Below are positions 18,141-27,500 of a stretch of 64,000 nucleotides of DNA, piece by piece. Source of the stretch: Vibrio cincinnatiensis (GTDB taxonomy: Bacteria > Pseudomonadota > Gammaproteobacteria > Enterobacterales > Vibrionaceae); NCBI RefSeq assembly GCF_022113815.1, contig NZ_SGOM01000011.1, forward strand, positions 1-64,000, written 5' to 3'. The notes beneath the pieces were generated by a model that searched no databases, had not been told where the DNA came from, and saw only the letters and a program-made list of their open reading frames with translations. Position numbers and translations under genes: made by a program. Position 1 is the first letter of the stretch. The number at the start of each line of letters is the position of its first letter.

Positions 18141-18157
18141 AGCAAATTTTGTACCTA
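18141..18157 (-). promoter_or_regulatory. possible sigma-54 promoter of flgOP
   Basis: The minus strand reads TAGGTAC, five bases, TTTGCT... with GG and GC 10 bases apart. The -24 element departs from TGGCAC at two positions. Transcription would begin near 18130. It points towards flgO and past the flgT promoter, so the two transcripts would overlap at their 5' ends. Confidence 0.5.
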
Positions 18158-18171
18158 ACTGGTAACTTACC

Positions 18172-19305
18172 ATGAAAAAAAATGTTTATTCTTTAATTTC
18201 AATACTTTTTATGTACCTTTGGGTACCAAGCAGTTACGCAGCCTGGTATGAAGTTACCGGAACGGCCACTGTTGTCTCCTCTGAGGAGGTGGCACGACTG
18301 CATGCTCTCGAAGATGCCATCTATAAAGCGGTAAACTTTGCCGGAGCCGACATTGGTAGCATTAGCACATTAATGCCACTACTGGAAACGGACCGCCAAG
18401 AATATTTATTTGATAATCATGAAATTCGCTATATCTCAGTAGAAAGTCGTAAAGTTCGCCGTAATGTGATGCAAATTGTCGCCAGAATAGACATCTACCC
18501 ATCGGCAACGGCTTGCCACATTAACCAATATAAAAAAACCGTATTGATTGGGAATATTGATCTTGCCTCTCCACAACAAGCGGTTATGGGACAAATTTAT
18601 CAGTTGGGAGACGATTTTGCCGATGTTCTTGATAGACAAATCGCTCAAGAAGCCCACAGTTTTGTCTCCGTTGGAACCACAGACTATGACATTGATCGTC
18701 GTAACCCAACACGAATAAAAATGATCGCTCAAGACCTTGGTGCTCACTACATCATAGGGGGATCCATTACGGATCTAACCTCAACCATTGAACAAAAGTT
18801 ATTGCGTGATGATGTCATCAACCGACAGTTTGCTTTAGAACTACAAGTATTTGATGGCAAAACCGGGCATGAAATTGCCAAAAATAACTATAGAGAAGTG
18901 TCCAGTTGGCCATTTGCAAAAACCAGTAACACTGACACCCGAAGTGCTCGCTTTTGGGCATCCACCTACGGACAAATGTTGCTACGTGTTAGCCGCAATA
19001 TTATGTTGGATTTAGAAGCCGATCTTTCGTGTAAAATTACCCTACCTGAAGTAGTCGCTAAATACGGCAATACCATCAGTATGGATTTAGGACGAATTCA
19101 CGGTGTTCAAGAAGGTGATAAGTTACAACTCTGGCACACTGGTGCTTTTATCGATCAAAATGGCTTGCCACGTAATAAAGTGTCACAAAGTGATATCACT
19201 TTAACCGTCACCCGAGTTTACGAAAAAGAAGCCGAACTGTCGGTCGATCAACCAGAGCTGGCTTCTAGCATTCAAATTGGCGATGTAATGCACAAACAGT
19301 TATAA
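18172..19305 (+). CDS. flgT: flagellar H-ring protein FlgT
   Basis: This 377-residue protein has a signal peptide (ending PSSYAA) and matches the FlgT family: an N-terminal region AWYEVTGTATVVSSEEVARL with ALEDAIYKAVNFAGADI, and a C-terminal domain with MDLGRIHGVQEGDKLQLWH. FlgT is a periplasmic protein that forms the vibrio-specific H-ring and recruits the MotX/MotY T-ring. It is a single-gene transcript from its own sigma-54 promoter, divergent from flgO. Confidence 0.93.
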   Translation: MKKNVYSLISILFMYLWVPSSYAAWYEVTGTATVVSSEEVARLHALEDAIYKAVNFAGADIGSISTLMPLLETDRQEYLFDNHEIRYISVESRKVRRNVMQIVARIDIYPSATACHINQYKKTVLIGNIDLASPQQAVMGQIYQLGDDFADVLDRQIAQEAHSFVSVGTTDYDIDRRNPTRIKMIAQDLGAHYIIGGSITDLTSTIEQKLLRDDVINRQFALELQVFDGKTGHEIAKNNYREVSSWPFAKTSNTDTRSARFWASTYGQMLLRVSRNIMLDLEADLSCKITLPEVVAKYGNTISMDLGRIHGVQEGDKLQLWHTGAFIDQNGLPRNKVSQSDITLTVTRVYEKEAELSVDQPELASSIQIGDVMHKQL

Positions 19306-19359
19306 ACTCTGTTAGAAAGCATGATCTCATGACAATAATTCAGTAAGATACGAATCTTC

Positions 19360-19436
19360 GCTCCCGTGGCACAGCAGGATAGCGCGGCCCCCTCCTAAGG
19401 GGCAGGTCACAGGTTCGAATCCTGTCGGGAGCGCCA
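19360..19436 (+). tRNA. tRNA-Arg, anticodon CCT
   Basis: A full cloverleaf with acceptor stem GCTCCCG/CGGGAGC, T-arm containing GGTTCGAATCC and encoded CCA end (19434-19436). The anticodon loop CTCCTAA within a GCCCC/GGGGC stem gives anticodon CCT, reading AGG. It follows flgT by 54 bp. This tRNA is a frequent integration target in bacteria, but no duplicated 3' end is seen downstream. Confidence 0.95.
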
Positions 19437-19443
19437 CTTTACT

Positions 19444-19476
19444 CATGGGTTAACTCATTAATAGAGTTAACCCATG
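19444..19476. terminator. strong hairpin after tRNA-Arg
   Basis: CATGGGTTAACTC and its perfect complement form a 13-bp stem with a 7-base loop. On the plus strand it is followed by TT and then ten C residues (19479-19488) rather than a T-run. It probably ends both the tRNA transcript and the convergent lysE-type gene. Confidence 0.6.
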
Positions 19477-19495
19477 TTCCCCCCCCCCTAAACCG

Positions 19496-20122
19496 TTACT
19501 GCCAAAGTAGTCCAACACCAAACATGACAAGTATGGCCCCGGCAATTTTTTCAATTGTTGGAATACTTTTTTCCAAACATTTTTGGATCTTTGGCTGCGC
19601 AATCACACTCGCAATCAAAAAATCCCACAGCAGTACCACCAGGACCATCCAAATACCACACGTTACCTGCTGTAGTAACGTTACATTATTTCCTAGAATG
19701 GCGGACATCAAGCTCATATAAAACAAAGCATTTTTAGGATTTAATAGCGCAGAATTGATACCGAGCACAAACTGTTTTAGACGTGAAGGCATCATCTCTT
19801 TCGTATTGTGGACAAGTGAGGGCTTAGCATGGTTTTTGAGCAACTGGTAGCCAATCCACATGAGATAGAACGCACCACACACTTCTATTGTAGAAAAAAC
19901 CTGCTGATTATCTCGAATATGAGTCCAGCCAATAATCGCAATCAGAATGTAAAGCGCATTCCCTAGAGCAATCCCCAGACAAATATAAGCACTGCCTTTA
20001 AGCTTATGCCTAATTGCATGCCCTACGATCAGAAAAAAATCTTGCCCGGGACTCAGTAGCGCCACAAAGTGAGCGAGGGCAAGAGCGGGAAAAGCGATGG
20101 GGAAAAATAGAGTAAAAGACAT
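19496..20122 (-). CDS. LysE/RhtB family amino-acid exporter
   Basis: This 208-residue membrane protein is the standard size for LysE/RhtB exporters and has about six hydrophobic segments. The signature SPGQDFFLIVGHAIRHKLKG (LysE-family motif after the first segment) and NPKNALFYMSLM are visible. It would export an amino acid or similar small metabolite across the inner membrane; the substrate cannot be read from sequence. It lies 52 bp downstream of an AraC-type regulator on the same strand, suggesting joint transcription and local regulation. Confidence 0.88.
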   Translation of the reverse strand: MSFTLFFPIAFPALALAHFVALLSPGQDFFLIVGHAIRHKLKGSAYICLGIALGNALYILIAIIGWTHIRDNQQVFSTIEVCGAFYLMWIGYQLLKNHAKPSLVHNTKEMMPSRLKQFVLGINSALLNPKNALFYMSLMSAILGNNVTLLQQVTCGIWMVLVVLLWDFLIASVIAQPKIQKCLEKSIPTIEKIAGAILVMFGVGLLWQ

Positions 20123-20174
20123 GGATGATTAACCTATAGCACTGTTTTTCTCGCACTATAAAGCCTTTCTTACT

Positions 20175-21011
20175 CTAGTTATTGTCTAAAATTGACGCGG
20201 TGTGCTTATATTGTTTCGGTGTTGAAGCCGTATAGTTAACAAACGCTCGATGCAGTTGGCTTTGATCAGAAAAACCCACTTCATAAGCAACATCAACGAT
20301 ATTCATACCTGAGCGTAGCAATAATTTAGCTTGCTCAATTCGGCGGTTATTTAAAAAAGCTTTCGGGGTTATTCCAAAATGCCGTTTAAAAGTACGAATA
20401 ACGGATTCTTGTGAATAGCCCAATTCTTGAGCGAGAGCCTCAAGCAATGGTGGTTGAGTAAGATCCTGTAATAGCCGTTGCTGAATTTCACAAGCCAATC
20501 CATGCTCACTCCTTGTGGAAAATACTGGTGAGCAATGGCTCATCAGTAAAGATTGTAATTCTTCTTCCAGTTTTTCGGCATTTTTGAGGCTATCGTGGGT
20601 AATGAATAATTCAACATATCGCATTATTTTTTCAAAAAGAACATGATCTTTCATGACCCGATGATGACAAGTAAATTTTTCCACAGAAACACCATACATA
20701 CGAGATAATTGCTCAAGGCACCAACGATTATCGATGTATAACATATAATAGCTACGCGCTTCCCCAGAAATAGGATTACAGGCGTGAACCTCTTCTGGTT
20801 CGATGAATACAACCTCTCCTTGAGACAATACTATATTTTCATTTTTGATGGTTAAACATGTTCTACCCGCTGTGATCATCCCAATTGAAAACTCCGCATG
20901 ACTATGTGCTTTATAAGCGTTGAAACTCTGTTGAGTCGAACGGATGACCAGTTGTGGAAAATGCTTTCCTCTCCAAAAATGTTGATGAATATGGCGAACT
21001 CGATTTTCCAT
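20175..21011 (-). CDS. AraC family transcriptional regulator with cupin sensor domain
   Basis: This 278-residue protein has an N-terminal AraC-type cupin domain (AHSHAEFSIGMITAGRTCL; VLSQGEVVFIEPEEVHACNP) and a C-terminal AraC DNA-binding domain with two helix-turn-helix motifs (LEALAQELGYSQESVIRTFK; IVDVAYEVGFSDQSQLHRAF). Such regulators paired with LysE exporters usually respond to the exported metabolite. Here the gene directly precedes a LysE-type gene. The ligand is unknown. Confidence 0.9.
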   Translation of the reverse strand: MENRVRHIHQHFWRGKHFPQLVIRSTQQSFNAYKAHSHAEFSIGMITAGRTCLTIKNENIVLSQGEVVFIEPEEVHACNPISGEARSYYMLYIDNRWCLEQLSRMYGVSVEKFTCHHRVMKDHVLFEKIMRYVELFITHDSLKNAEKLEEELQSLLMSHCSPVFSTRSEHGLACEIQQRLLQDLTQPPLLEALAQELGYSQESVIRTFKRHFGITPKAFLNNRRIEQAKLLLRSGMNIVDVAYEVGFSDQSQLHRAFVNYTASTPKQYKHTASILDNN

Positions 21012-21288
21012 TATCTATCCCTAAAATAGCCAATTAAAACTCAATGGTTAGCCACCCCATTCTATGTACATTTAAAAATCATGTACAAGTATGGAATCTA
21101 ACTATTATTAACACTGATCCCCTTGCTTTCCAACATGGTTCCATTTGATAGATAAGGTGAACAAATCAATCATCATACAATTCTGACACGTTTCTGATGT
21201 ACTATACTTTTATTGTTTTAGACTAATCTAGTTATCCCGATTACTATTGCCACCCCCGTTATTAACAAAATAATCTATAGCGATAGGT

Positions 21289-21795
21289 ATGAAAAAAAGT
21301 AACCTAGAAACGAATACTGGCCATCGCTTTATCTCAAAAGCGAAAACCGCCTATAAAATTCATATTCACACGCCCGATGATACCGTTTTGCATCGGTCAG
21401 TCGGTTATATTCGTATCGGAGAAAAAAAAGGCTTAAAGAAAGCCATTAAGCTGCGTAATGAGCTTGGTCGTGAAATGTGGGGAAAGTTTTGGAGAAAAAT
21501 TCTTAAAGATCCCTATTTAATGACTCGACTGCCTCATAGCTTGGAACCCAAAATCATTTACAAGCCTCGCCCAACCAAAGAAAACCCAGACTATCGTGAT
21601 GCTTGCTATATTGCCGCTTGGCGTAGTTATGACACAAGAGGCCACTGCTCCTTTAACAGTGTCGTTTGCTCAATTAAAAGACACGGCAAGCTGGCTGCTT
21701 ATACTAAAACGAAAAAAGCGTTACTGGATGCCCACAAAGAGTACCTTGATATTCTTATCTATATGGGCCGTTTAAACAGCATTGACTTAAAATAG
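21289..21795 (+). CDS. uncharacterised protein with two AP2-like repeats
   Basis: This 168-residue basic protein is not firmly recognised. It shows two similar units. The first (residues about 20-65) has YKIHIHTPDDTVLHRSVGYI and then GEKKGLKKAIKLRNELG. The second (about 105-160) has AAWRSYDTRGHCSFNSVVCS and then GKLAAYTKTKKALLDAHKEY. The pattern of beta strands, a small-residue turn and an AxxxRxE-type helix resembles AP2 DNA-binding domains found in some bacterial and phage proteins. The ribosome binding site is weak (AGG close to the ATG). Single gene ending at a terminator shared with ompA. AP2 assignment is inference. Confidence 0.6.
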   Translation: MKKSNLETNTGHRFISKAKTAYKIHIHTPDDTVLHRSVGYIRIGEKKGLKKAIKLRNELGREMWGKFWRKILKDPYLMTRLPHSLEPKIIYKPRPTKENPDYRDACYIAAWRSYDTRGHCSFNSVVCSIKRHGKLAAYTKTKKALLDAHKEYLDILIYMGRLNSIDLK

Positions 21796-21827
21796 ATGCA
21801 GTAGTAATCACGGTAATGAATACACTC

Positions 21828-21849
21828 AAAGCCCACTATGGTGGGCTTT
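21828..21849. terminator. bidirectional terminator between the AP2-like gene and ompA
   Basis: AAAGCCCAC and GTGGGCTTT form a 9-bp stem with a 4-base loop, giving TTT tails on both strands. It separates two convergent genes. Confidence 0.8.
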
Positions 21850-21878
21850 ATTGCATTATCGATACAGCACTGGGCTTA

Positions 21879-22859
21879 TTATTGTTTAACTGAGTATTCA
21901 AACTCAGGTATAACGATATCCACTCGACGGTTAAGCTCTCGCCCATTAGCTGTGGCATTAGAGGCAACGGGCTTGTTCTCACCTTCTCCTTGCCAAGAAA
22001 CACGTGATGGCTCAATACCACGTTCAACGATAGCATCAGCAACAGCTTTGGCTCGTTTCTCTGATAGAGTTTGGTTATACGCCGCCGACCCAGATGAGTC
22101 TGTGTGTCCTGTCACCACAACATTTGCTTGAGGATATTCATTTAAAAAGAGAACTAAATCATTAAGTTGCTCTTTACTCTCTTCATTAAGTTTAGCGCTA
22201 TTGAGTGCAAAATTGTTGCTGTCTAACTTCTGGAACTCAAATGTTTTATGCACGATTTTCGGTTCTGCTTCAACAATCGGCTCTTCTTCGATCATCGCAA
22301 CTTCCTCAACCGGTCGGCTTTCACTTTCTGTGGCCGGTTGTGTATTTCCGCCAAAACGATAGCTCACACCTAATGAAACGGTATTCGCTTCTGCTCTTAC
22401 CTGATCATTATTAATATCCGTTAACAATTGATATTCGGTGCGTAGCGATACATTCGAACTAACGGCAAACTCCGCCCCCGCAGCACCGAGGAAGGAATAA
22501 TCATTTTCACTACCATAATCAACATACGCTCCACCAAGCTTGGCATAAAGACCAACATGTTGAGAGATTGGCAAAGTAAATTTGGGCGCTAATGTAATCG
22601 CTTTAACCCTTTCATCATTAAGCCCAACCCCAGTAAATTTCCCTAGCATGTCATACCCTGCTTCAACGGCTAACCAATCATTCATGTTATAGCCGAGGTA
22701 AGCCCCTAGCGTTGTATCTCTATCGTCACATGCTTCTCCAGAGCGGCATGAATCATCAAACCATGTCTGCCCAATTTTACCCCCAAGGTAAACATCGGCT
22801 ATCGCTGATGATGAGGCGGCCATTAAAGATGCCGAGATCATTGCAACTAACTTTTTCAT
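21879..22859 (-). CDS. ompA: OmpA family outer-membrane porin/peptidoglycan-binding protein
   Basis: This 326-residue protein has a signal peptide (MKKLVAMISASLMAASSSAIA), an N-terminal 8-strand OmpA-type barrel (residues about 22-175, ending SLGVSYRF), an acidic linker (EEVAMIEEEPIVEAEPK) and a C-terminal OmpA peptidoglycan-binding domain (VVVTGHTDSSGSAAYNQTLS; RRVDIVIPEFEY). It anchors the outer membrane to the cell wall. The start follows an AAGGAAGGG ribosome binding site. The barrel contains two Cys residues in a short loop (DDSCRSGEACDD), likely a disulfide. Confidence 0.92.
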   Translation of the reverse strand: MKKLVAMISASLMAASSSAIADVYLGGKIGQTWFDDSCRSGEACDDRDTTLGAYLGYNMNDWLAVEAGYDMLGKFTGVGLNDERVKAITLAPKFTLPISQHVGLYAKLGGAYVDYGSENDYSFLGAAGAEFAVSSNVSLRTEYQLLTDINNDQVRAEANTVSLGVSYRFGGNTQPATESESRPVEEVAMIEEEPIVEAEPKIVHKTFEFQKLDSNNFALNSAKLNEESKEQLNDLVLFLNEYPQANVVVTGHTDSSGSAAYNQTLSEKRAKAVADAIVERGIEPSRVSWQGEGENKPVASNATANGRELNRRVDIVIPEFEYSVKQ

Positions 22860-23147
22860 AACCCTTCCTTTTGACTCTTTATTATCATTATTTCAGCCTT
22901 GACGTTTCACTCGAGGCAAAACATCAAGCCCACCGTAATACAACGGACCACATTAATAACTATAATAAATATATCCAAAAGAAACAGGTTGCCATGTTAA
23001 TTTTTTGTCACCTTAACGTAATAAGAAAGAGTAAAAGCAATTACCCTGTGACCTATCCATATAAAAATAAGAATTGCCATAAGGGTGGCGAAGATGAATA
23101 ACGTAATCCATTCAATAAGTTATGAATTAATTTCGTTAGGTACAAAA
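22860..23147. other. non-coding region between ompA and the gltX terminator
   Basis: AT-rich spacer upstream of ompA that must carry the ompA promoter. A 76-codon plus-strand reading frame here has no ribosome binding site and composition unlike protein, so it is not called. No other structure is evident. Confidence 0.4.
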
Positions 23148-23171
23148 AAACCGTAGCAAGCGCTACGGTTT
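23148..23171 (-). terminator. terminator after gltX
   Basis: AAACCGTAGC and GCTACGGTTT form a 10-bp stem with a 4-base loop; on the minus strand it is followed by seven T residues. It lies 17 bp after the gltX stop codon. Confidence 0.92.
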
Positions 23172-23188
23172 AAATAATAAAAAGGAGA

Positions 23189-24613
23189 TTATGCGTTCGC
23201 TTCACGCTCTGCAATAAAATCCAATGCCATTTGAATACGTTTCATCACTCGCTCTTTACCGATCAAGTGCATGACAGCATCAACAGAGGGGGATTGACCA
23301 CCACCGGTGACAGCAACTCGCAGCGGCATCCCAATTTTGCCCATACCAATCTCTAACTCTTCACAAACCTCTGCAATCACTTGATGGAGCATTTCAACAC
23401 TCCACTCCGTTAAGGCTTCAATTTTATTTAAAGCTAAAGCAAGAGGCTCTTTAGCAACGCCGCGTAAATGTTTTTTCGCTGCATTGGCTTCAAATTCACT
23501 AAAGTCTTGGTAGAAATAGCGAGACTGTTCAGCCAGCTCAACCAAGGTATGGCAACGCTCACCCACTAAGCGAACGATGTCTGCCATAGCTGGGCCTTGG
23601 TTTTTATCAATCCCTTGCTGAGCAAAGTGCCACTCAAGGTGTTTTGCCACATATTCAGGATCAGAGGTTTTGATGTAATGGTTGTTTAACCATAACAACT
23701 TATCGGTATTAAAGGCGGATGCCGATTTAGAAATCGCATTTAAGCTAAAGAGGTTAATCATCTCTTCACGAGTAAAGATCTCTTGATCACCATGACCCCA
23801 GCCTAAACGCACTAAGTAGTTGATCAAGGCTTCAGGCAGATACCCTTCATCACGATACTGCATCACAGAAACCGCACCATGACGCTTAGAGAGTTTTGCG
23901 CCATCATCACCTAAAATCATCGCACAGTGAGCAAAGGTTGGAATGGTTGCGCCCATCGCTTTATAGATATTGATCTGGCGAGGAGTATTATTGATATGAT
24001 CTTCACCACGAATAACGTGAGTAATTCCCATATCGACATCATCGACCACGACACAAAAGTTATAGGTCGGCGAACCGTCTGTACGGCGAATGATCAAGTC
24101 ATCTAACTGATCATTACGAATTTCAATTCGGCCACGAATTTGGTCATCAAAAACCACACTGCCGTCTTTCGGGTTACGGAAACGAATAACGCAAGGATCG
24201 CCCTCTTTCGCTGCAGCATTCACGGCTTGAATTTTAGGATGATCGGCATCGTAGCGTGGCATCTCTTTATTGGCTTCTTGCTCTGCGCGAATTTCATCCA
24301 GCAGCTCTTTCGAGGCATAACATTTATAGGCTTTATCTTCCGCTAACAGTTGGTCAACCACTTCGTTATAACGATCAAAGCGCTTAGTTTGGTAGTAAGG
24401 ACCTTCATCCCACTCCAGACCAAGCCACGTCATTCCCTCAAGAATGGCATCAACCGCCGCCTGAGTTGATCGCTCTAAGTCGGTATCTTCAATACGTAGC
24501 ACAAATTCCCCGCCTTGGCTTTTGGCATATAACCAAGAATAAAGAGCTGTACGAGCTCCCCCTACGTGTAGATAGCCAGTTGGGCTAGGAGCAAAACGAG
24601 TTTTAACCGTCAT
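23189..24613 (-). CDS. gltX: glutamyl-tRNA synthetase
   Basis: This 474-residue class I aminoacyl-tRNA synthetase has the HIGH-type motif ([15 protein letters not shown]), the KMSKS-type motif ([11 protein letters not shown]) and the family segment [11 protein letters not shown]. It attaches glutamate to tRNA-Glu in the cytoplasm. Length is typical for GltX. It is divergent from copA and has its own strong terminator, so it appears to be a single-gene transcript. Confidence 0.97.
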   Translation of the reverse strand: MTVKTRFAPSPTGYLHVGGARTALYSWLYAKSQGGEFVLRIEDTDLERSTQAAVDAILEGMTWLGLEWDEGPYYQTKRFDRYNEVVDQLLAEDKAYKCYASKELLDEIRAEQEANKEMPRYDADHPKIQAVNAAAKEGDPCVIRFRNPKDGSVVFDDQIRGRIEIRNDQLDDLIIRRTDGSPTYNFCVVVDDVDMGITHVIRGEDHINNTPRQINIYKAMGATIPTFAHCAMILGDDGAKLSKRHGAVSVMQYRDEGYLPEALINYLVRLGWGHGDQEIFTREEMINLFSLNAISKSASAFNTDKLLWLNNHYIKTSDPEYVAKHLEWHFAQQGIDKNQGPAMADIVRLVGERCHTLVELAEQSRYFYQDFSEFEANAAKKHLRGVAKEPLALALNKIEALTEWSVEMLHQVIAEVCEELEIGMGKIGMPLRVAVTGGGQSPSVDAVMHLIGKERVMKRIQMALDFIAEREANA

Positions 24614-24720
24614 TATTTATTACCTTTTTCTGAAACTTCAGCCGGATGTTGGCATAAGCGAAATTTTGCGCGTCATTCTATCACTCCCATTGCACAGACC
24701 CAAGAAACTTCAAGAAACCC

Positions 24721-24753
24721 CCTTGACCTTACCTTTAGGTCAAGGTTTATCCT
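24721..24753 (+). promoter_or_regulatory. CueR-type (MerR family) promoter/operator of copA
   Basis: The dyad CCTTGACCT-N7-AGGTCAAGG overlaps a -35 TTGACC and a -10 TATCCT separated by 19 bp. An over-long 19-bp spacer spanned by a dyad is the hallmark of MerR-family metal regulators. The layout closely matches the known E. coli copA promoter bound by CueR. The cueR gene itself is not in the window. Confidence 0.88.
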
Positions 24754-24779
24754 TAACTCAATATCTCGGAGGGATCATC

Positions 24780-27485
24780 ATGAACCATTATGCTTTACCG
24801 TTATCTGGGTTGAATTGTATGGGTTGCGCCCGTAAGCTTGAGCGCCAACTAGAGAGTGACTTTACGGTGCATATCCATTCGCTATCGCCAACGTTTATTG
24901 AATTGGACACAGAGGTTCCACTCGATAATGTTATGGATAGTATTGAATCGCTGGGTTATCAAACCGCCCAGCCTATGAACTTTTTCTTAGCTGGTCTTAA
25001 CTGTGGTAAGTGCGTCAATAAACTCACCACAGCGCTGAACCAAGAGCCGCGTATTGCTCGATTGGATGTCACAAAAACAACTCTCAGCTTAGTCACAACA
25101 CTCTCTGACGCAGAGATTATCGATAAGGTGCAGCAAGTTGGCTATCAGGCAAGCTTGCAACCCGTGGATAAGCTCGAGGTTGAAGCCAACCCCAACTCGG
25201 CACAACAGGTATCACCACTCACCACACCGCATATTGAGAGTCAATCAGACATCAGCAAGGTAAATACCCACTTACTGATTCAGGGAATGACCTGTGCCAG
25301 TTGTGTCTCTTCCGTGGAAAAGGCATTAACTTCCGTTTCCGGTGTCCAGAAAGCTCAAGTGAATTTAGCTGAGCAAAGCGCATTAGTTATGAGTGAGCAC
25401 CCGCTTACCAAGCAGCTGTTAGCCGCAGTGAAACAAGCGGGTTATCAGGCGGAAGCCATTGACGATCCCAATCAACAACAAGAAAAACAGCAGTTGCAAT
25501 TAGCTGCTTCGCAACGTGAGCATAAACGCAGCGCTATTCTGGGTTTACTGCTGGGTGGTCCACTGATGGCTTGGGGAGTCTTCGGCGGCAGCATGATGAT
25601 TGCAAGCAGCAAAGACCAACTTGGCTGGGGTATCGTTGGGCTTACCTGTCTCGCTCTGCTCGCCAGTGCCGGACGTAGCTTTTATGTCAATGCTTGGCAA
25701 GCCTTAACTCACCGCCGAGCCACCATGGATACTTTAGTTGCCTTAGGTACCGGTTCCGCTTGGTTTTACTCCATGTTAGTGGTGAGCTTTCCTCATTGGT
25801 TCCCGATGGCGGCGCGTCATGTTTACTTTGAAGCTTCTGCCATGATTATTGGGCTTATCTCCCTAGGCCACTATATTGAAGCCAAAGCAAAAGCCAGAAC
25901 CACGCAATCACTGCAAGCATTAATCAATTTACAGCCACAACAAGCCACTCAAGTGACAGAAGAGGGTGAGCGGATCATTGCGGTAGCAGACATTACCCAA
26001 GGGATGAATTTACGTGTCAAACCGGGAGAAAAAACCCCAGTTGATGGCACAGTGTTAGAAGGTGACTCTTACGTAGATGAAGCGATGCTGACCGGAGAAC
26101 CGCTACCAGTTCATAAGCAGGTTGGAGACTCGGTATCCGCAGGCACCATCAACCAAGACGGCAGCTTATTGATCCAAGCCACCGGAATTGGTTCGCAAAC
26201 CATGCTGGCTCGTATTATTCAAATGGTTCGTCAAGCACAAAGCAGTAAACCAGCCATTGCCAAATTAGCCGACCAAATTTCCGCGGTCTTTGTGCCGGTG
26301 GTTGTCGCCATTGCGCTCTTTTCTGCCGCCATGTGGTTTTGGTTTGGCCCGGACCCTAAAGCCAGTTATATGCTAGTGGTTGCCACCACCGTACTGATTA
26401 TTGCTTGCCCTTGTGCGCTTGGCTTAGCCACCCCGCTGTCGGTTACCGTTGGTGTGGGTAAAGCCGCAGAAATGGGCATTTTGATTCGTGATGCTAACGT
26501 TTTACAATCAGCCAGTAACATTGATACGGTCGTCTTTGATAAAACGGGCACATTGACCCAAGGTAAACCGAGCGTACAACAGGTGGTCTGCCTTGAAGGA
26601 GATGAATCCACCTTACTGAGCCTCGCTTTTGGGCTAGAGCAACACTCCGAACATCCATTAGCCAAAGCGATTTGTGCTTATGCCCAGCAGCAACAAGTGA
26701 GTGCAATCGCAATTGAACAATTTGAAAATCAACGTGGTAAAGGGATAAAAGCGCAGTATCAAGGTGATGAGATAGTTATTGGCTCTTTACCGCATATGCA
26801 CACTCTCACGGTTGATCTCACCATCGCGCAACAGACAATCGACACCTTTGCTAAACAGGCATGGACACCAGTAGCCATTGCTCGCAATAACCACTTAATC
26901 GGGTTAATTGCGATTGCCGATCCCATTAAAGAAAGCGCCGTAAAAGCCGTTCGAGCACTCAACGAAATGGGCATTCATAGCGTTATGTTAACGGGTGACC
27001 AGCAAAGTGTTGCCGATGCGATAGCCAAACAGTTAGGCATTGCTCAAGTCATCGCTCAGGTGTTACCCGATCAAAAAGCGCAACATATTCAAGCGCTGCA
27101 ACAGCAAGGGCGACATGTTGCAATGGTGGGAGATGGCATCAATGATGCGCCAGCGCTAGCACAAGCAGACATTGGCATAGCCATGGGTAGCGGCAGTGAT
27201 GTCGCCATTGAAAGTGCGCAAATGACACTCTTGAATTCATCACCACTGGCCGTGGTCAATGCCATTGAACTCTCTAAAGCTACGTTGAAAAATATGCGTC
27301 AAAACCTCTTTGGTGCCTTTATTTACAATACGCTTGGCATTCCGATTGCCGCTGGGGTGCTTTATCCCACATTCGGTTTTTTACTTAGCCCAGTGGTTGC
27401 TGGGGCGGCAATGGCACTTTCCTCTATTACCGTGGTGAGCAATGCTAATCGACTACGCTTAGTCAAAACCCGTTTTCATGATTAA
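24780..27485 (+). CDS. copA: copper-exporting P1B-type ATPase CopA
   Basis: From [16 protein letters not shown], after a GGAGGG ribosome binding site, the protein has 901 residues; an upstream in-frame ATG at 24666 would place the CueR promoter inside the gene. Three N-terminal heavy-metal domains carry CMGC (about 14-17), CGKC (about 75) and CASC (about 172). The pump core has TGEP (about 438), the Cu-site CPC (543-545), the phosphorylation motif DKTGTLT (Asp about 587) and GDGINDAP (about 785). CopA exports Cu(I) from the cytoplasm. A DUF411 gene follows after 15 bp in the same transcript. Confidence 0.96.
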   Translation: MNHYALPLSGLNCMGCARKLERQLESDFTVHIHSLSPTFIELDTEVPLDNVMDSIESLGYQTAQPMNFFLAGLNCGKCVNKLTTALNQEPRIARLDVTKTTLSLVTTLSDAEIIDKVQQVGYQASLQPVDKLEVEANPNSAQQVSPLTTPHIESQSDISKVNTHLLIQGMTCASCVSSVEKALTSVSGVQKAQVNLAEQSALVMSEHPLTKQLLAAVKQAGYQAEAIDDPNQQQEKQQLQLAASQREHKRSAILGLLLGGPLMAWGVFGGSMMIASSKDQLGWGIVGLTCLALLASAGRSFYVNAWQALTHRRATMDTLVALGTGSAWFYSMLVVSFPHWFPMAARHVYFEASAMIIGLISLGHYIEAKAKARTTQSLQALINLQPQQATQVTEEGERIIAVADITQGMNLRVKPGEKTPVDGTVLEGDSYVDEAMLTGEPLPVHKQVGDSVSAGTINQDGSLLIQATGIGSQTMLARIIQMVRQAQSSKPAIAKLADQISAVFVPVVVAIALFSAAMWFWFGPDPKASYMLVVATTVLIIACPCALGLATPLSVTVGVGKAAEMGILIRDANVLQSASNIDTVVFDKTGTLTQGKPSVQQVVCLEGDESTLLSLAFGLEQHSEHPLAKAICAYAQQQQVSAIAIEQFENQRGKGIKAQYQGDEIVIGSLPHMHTLTVDLTIAQQTIDTFAKQAWTPVAIARNNHLIGLIAIADPIKESAVKAVRALNEMGIHSVMLTGDQQSVADAIAKQLGIAQVIAQVLPDQKAQHIQALQQQGRHVAMVGDGINDAPALAQADIGIAMGSGSDVAIESAQMTLLNSSPLAVVNAIELSKATLKNMRQNLFGAFIYNTLGIPIAAGVLYPTFGFLLSPVVAGAAMALSSITVVSNANRLRLVKTRFHD

Positions 27486-27500
27486 AGGAAAGGTATCAAA

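Noticed and set aside
19360-21880. Genomic island integrated at tRNA-Arg
   Set aside because: No integrase and no second copy of the tRNA 3' end were seen downstream.
22871-23101. 76-codon plus-strand frame upstream of ompA
   Set aside because: No ribosome binding site, low-complexity composition and location in the ompA promoter region.
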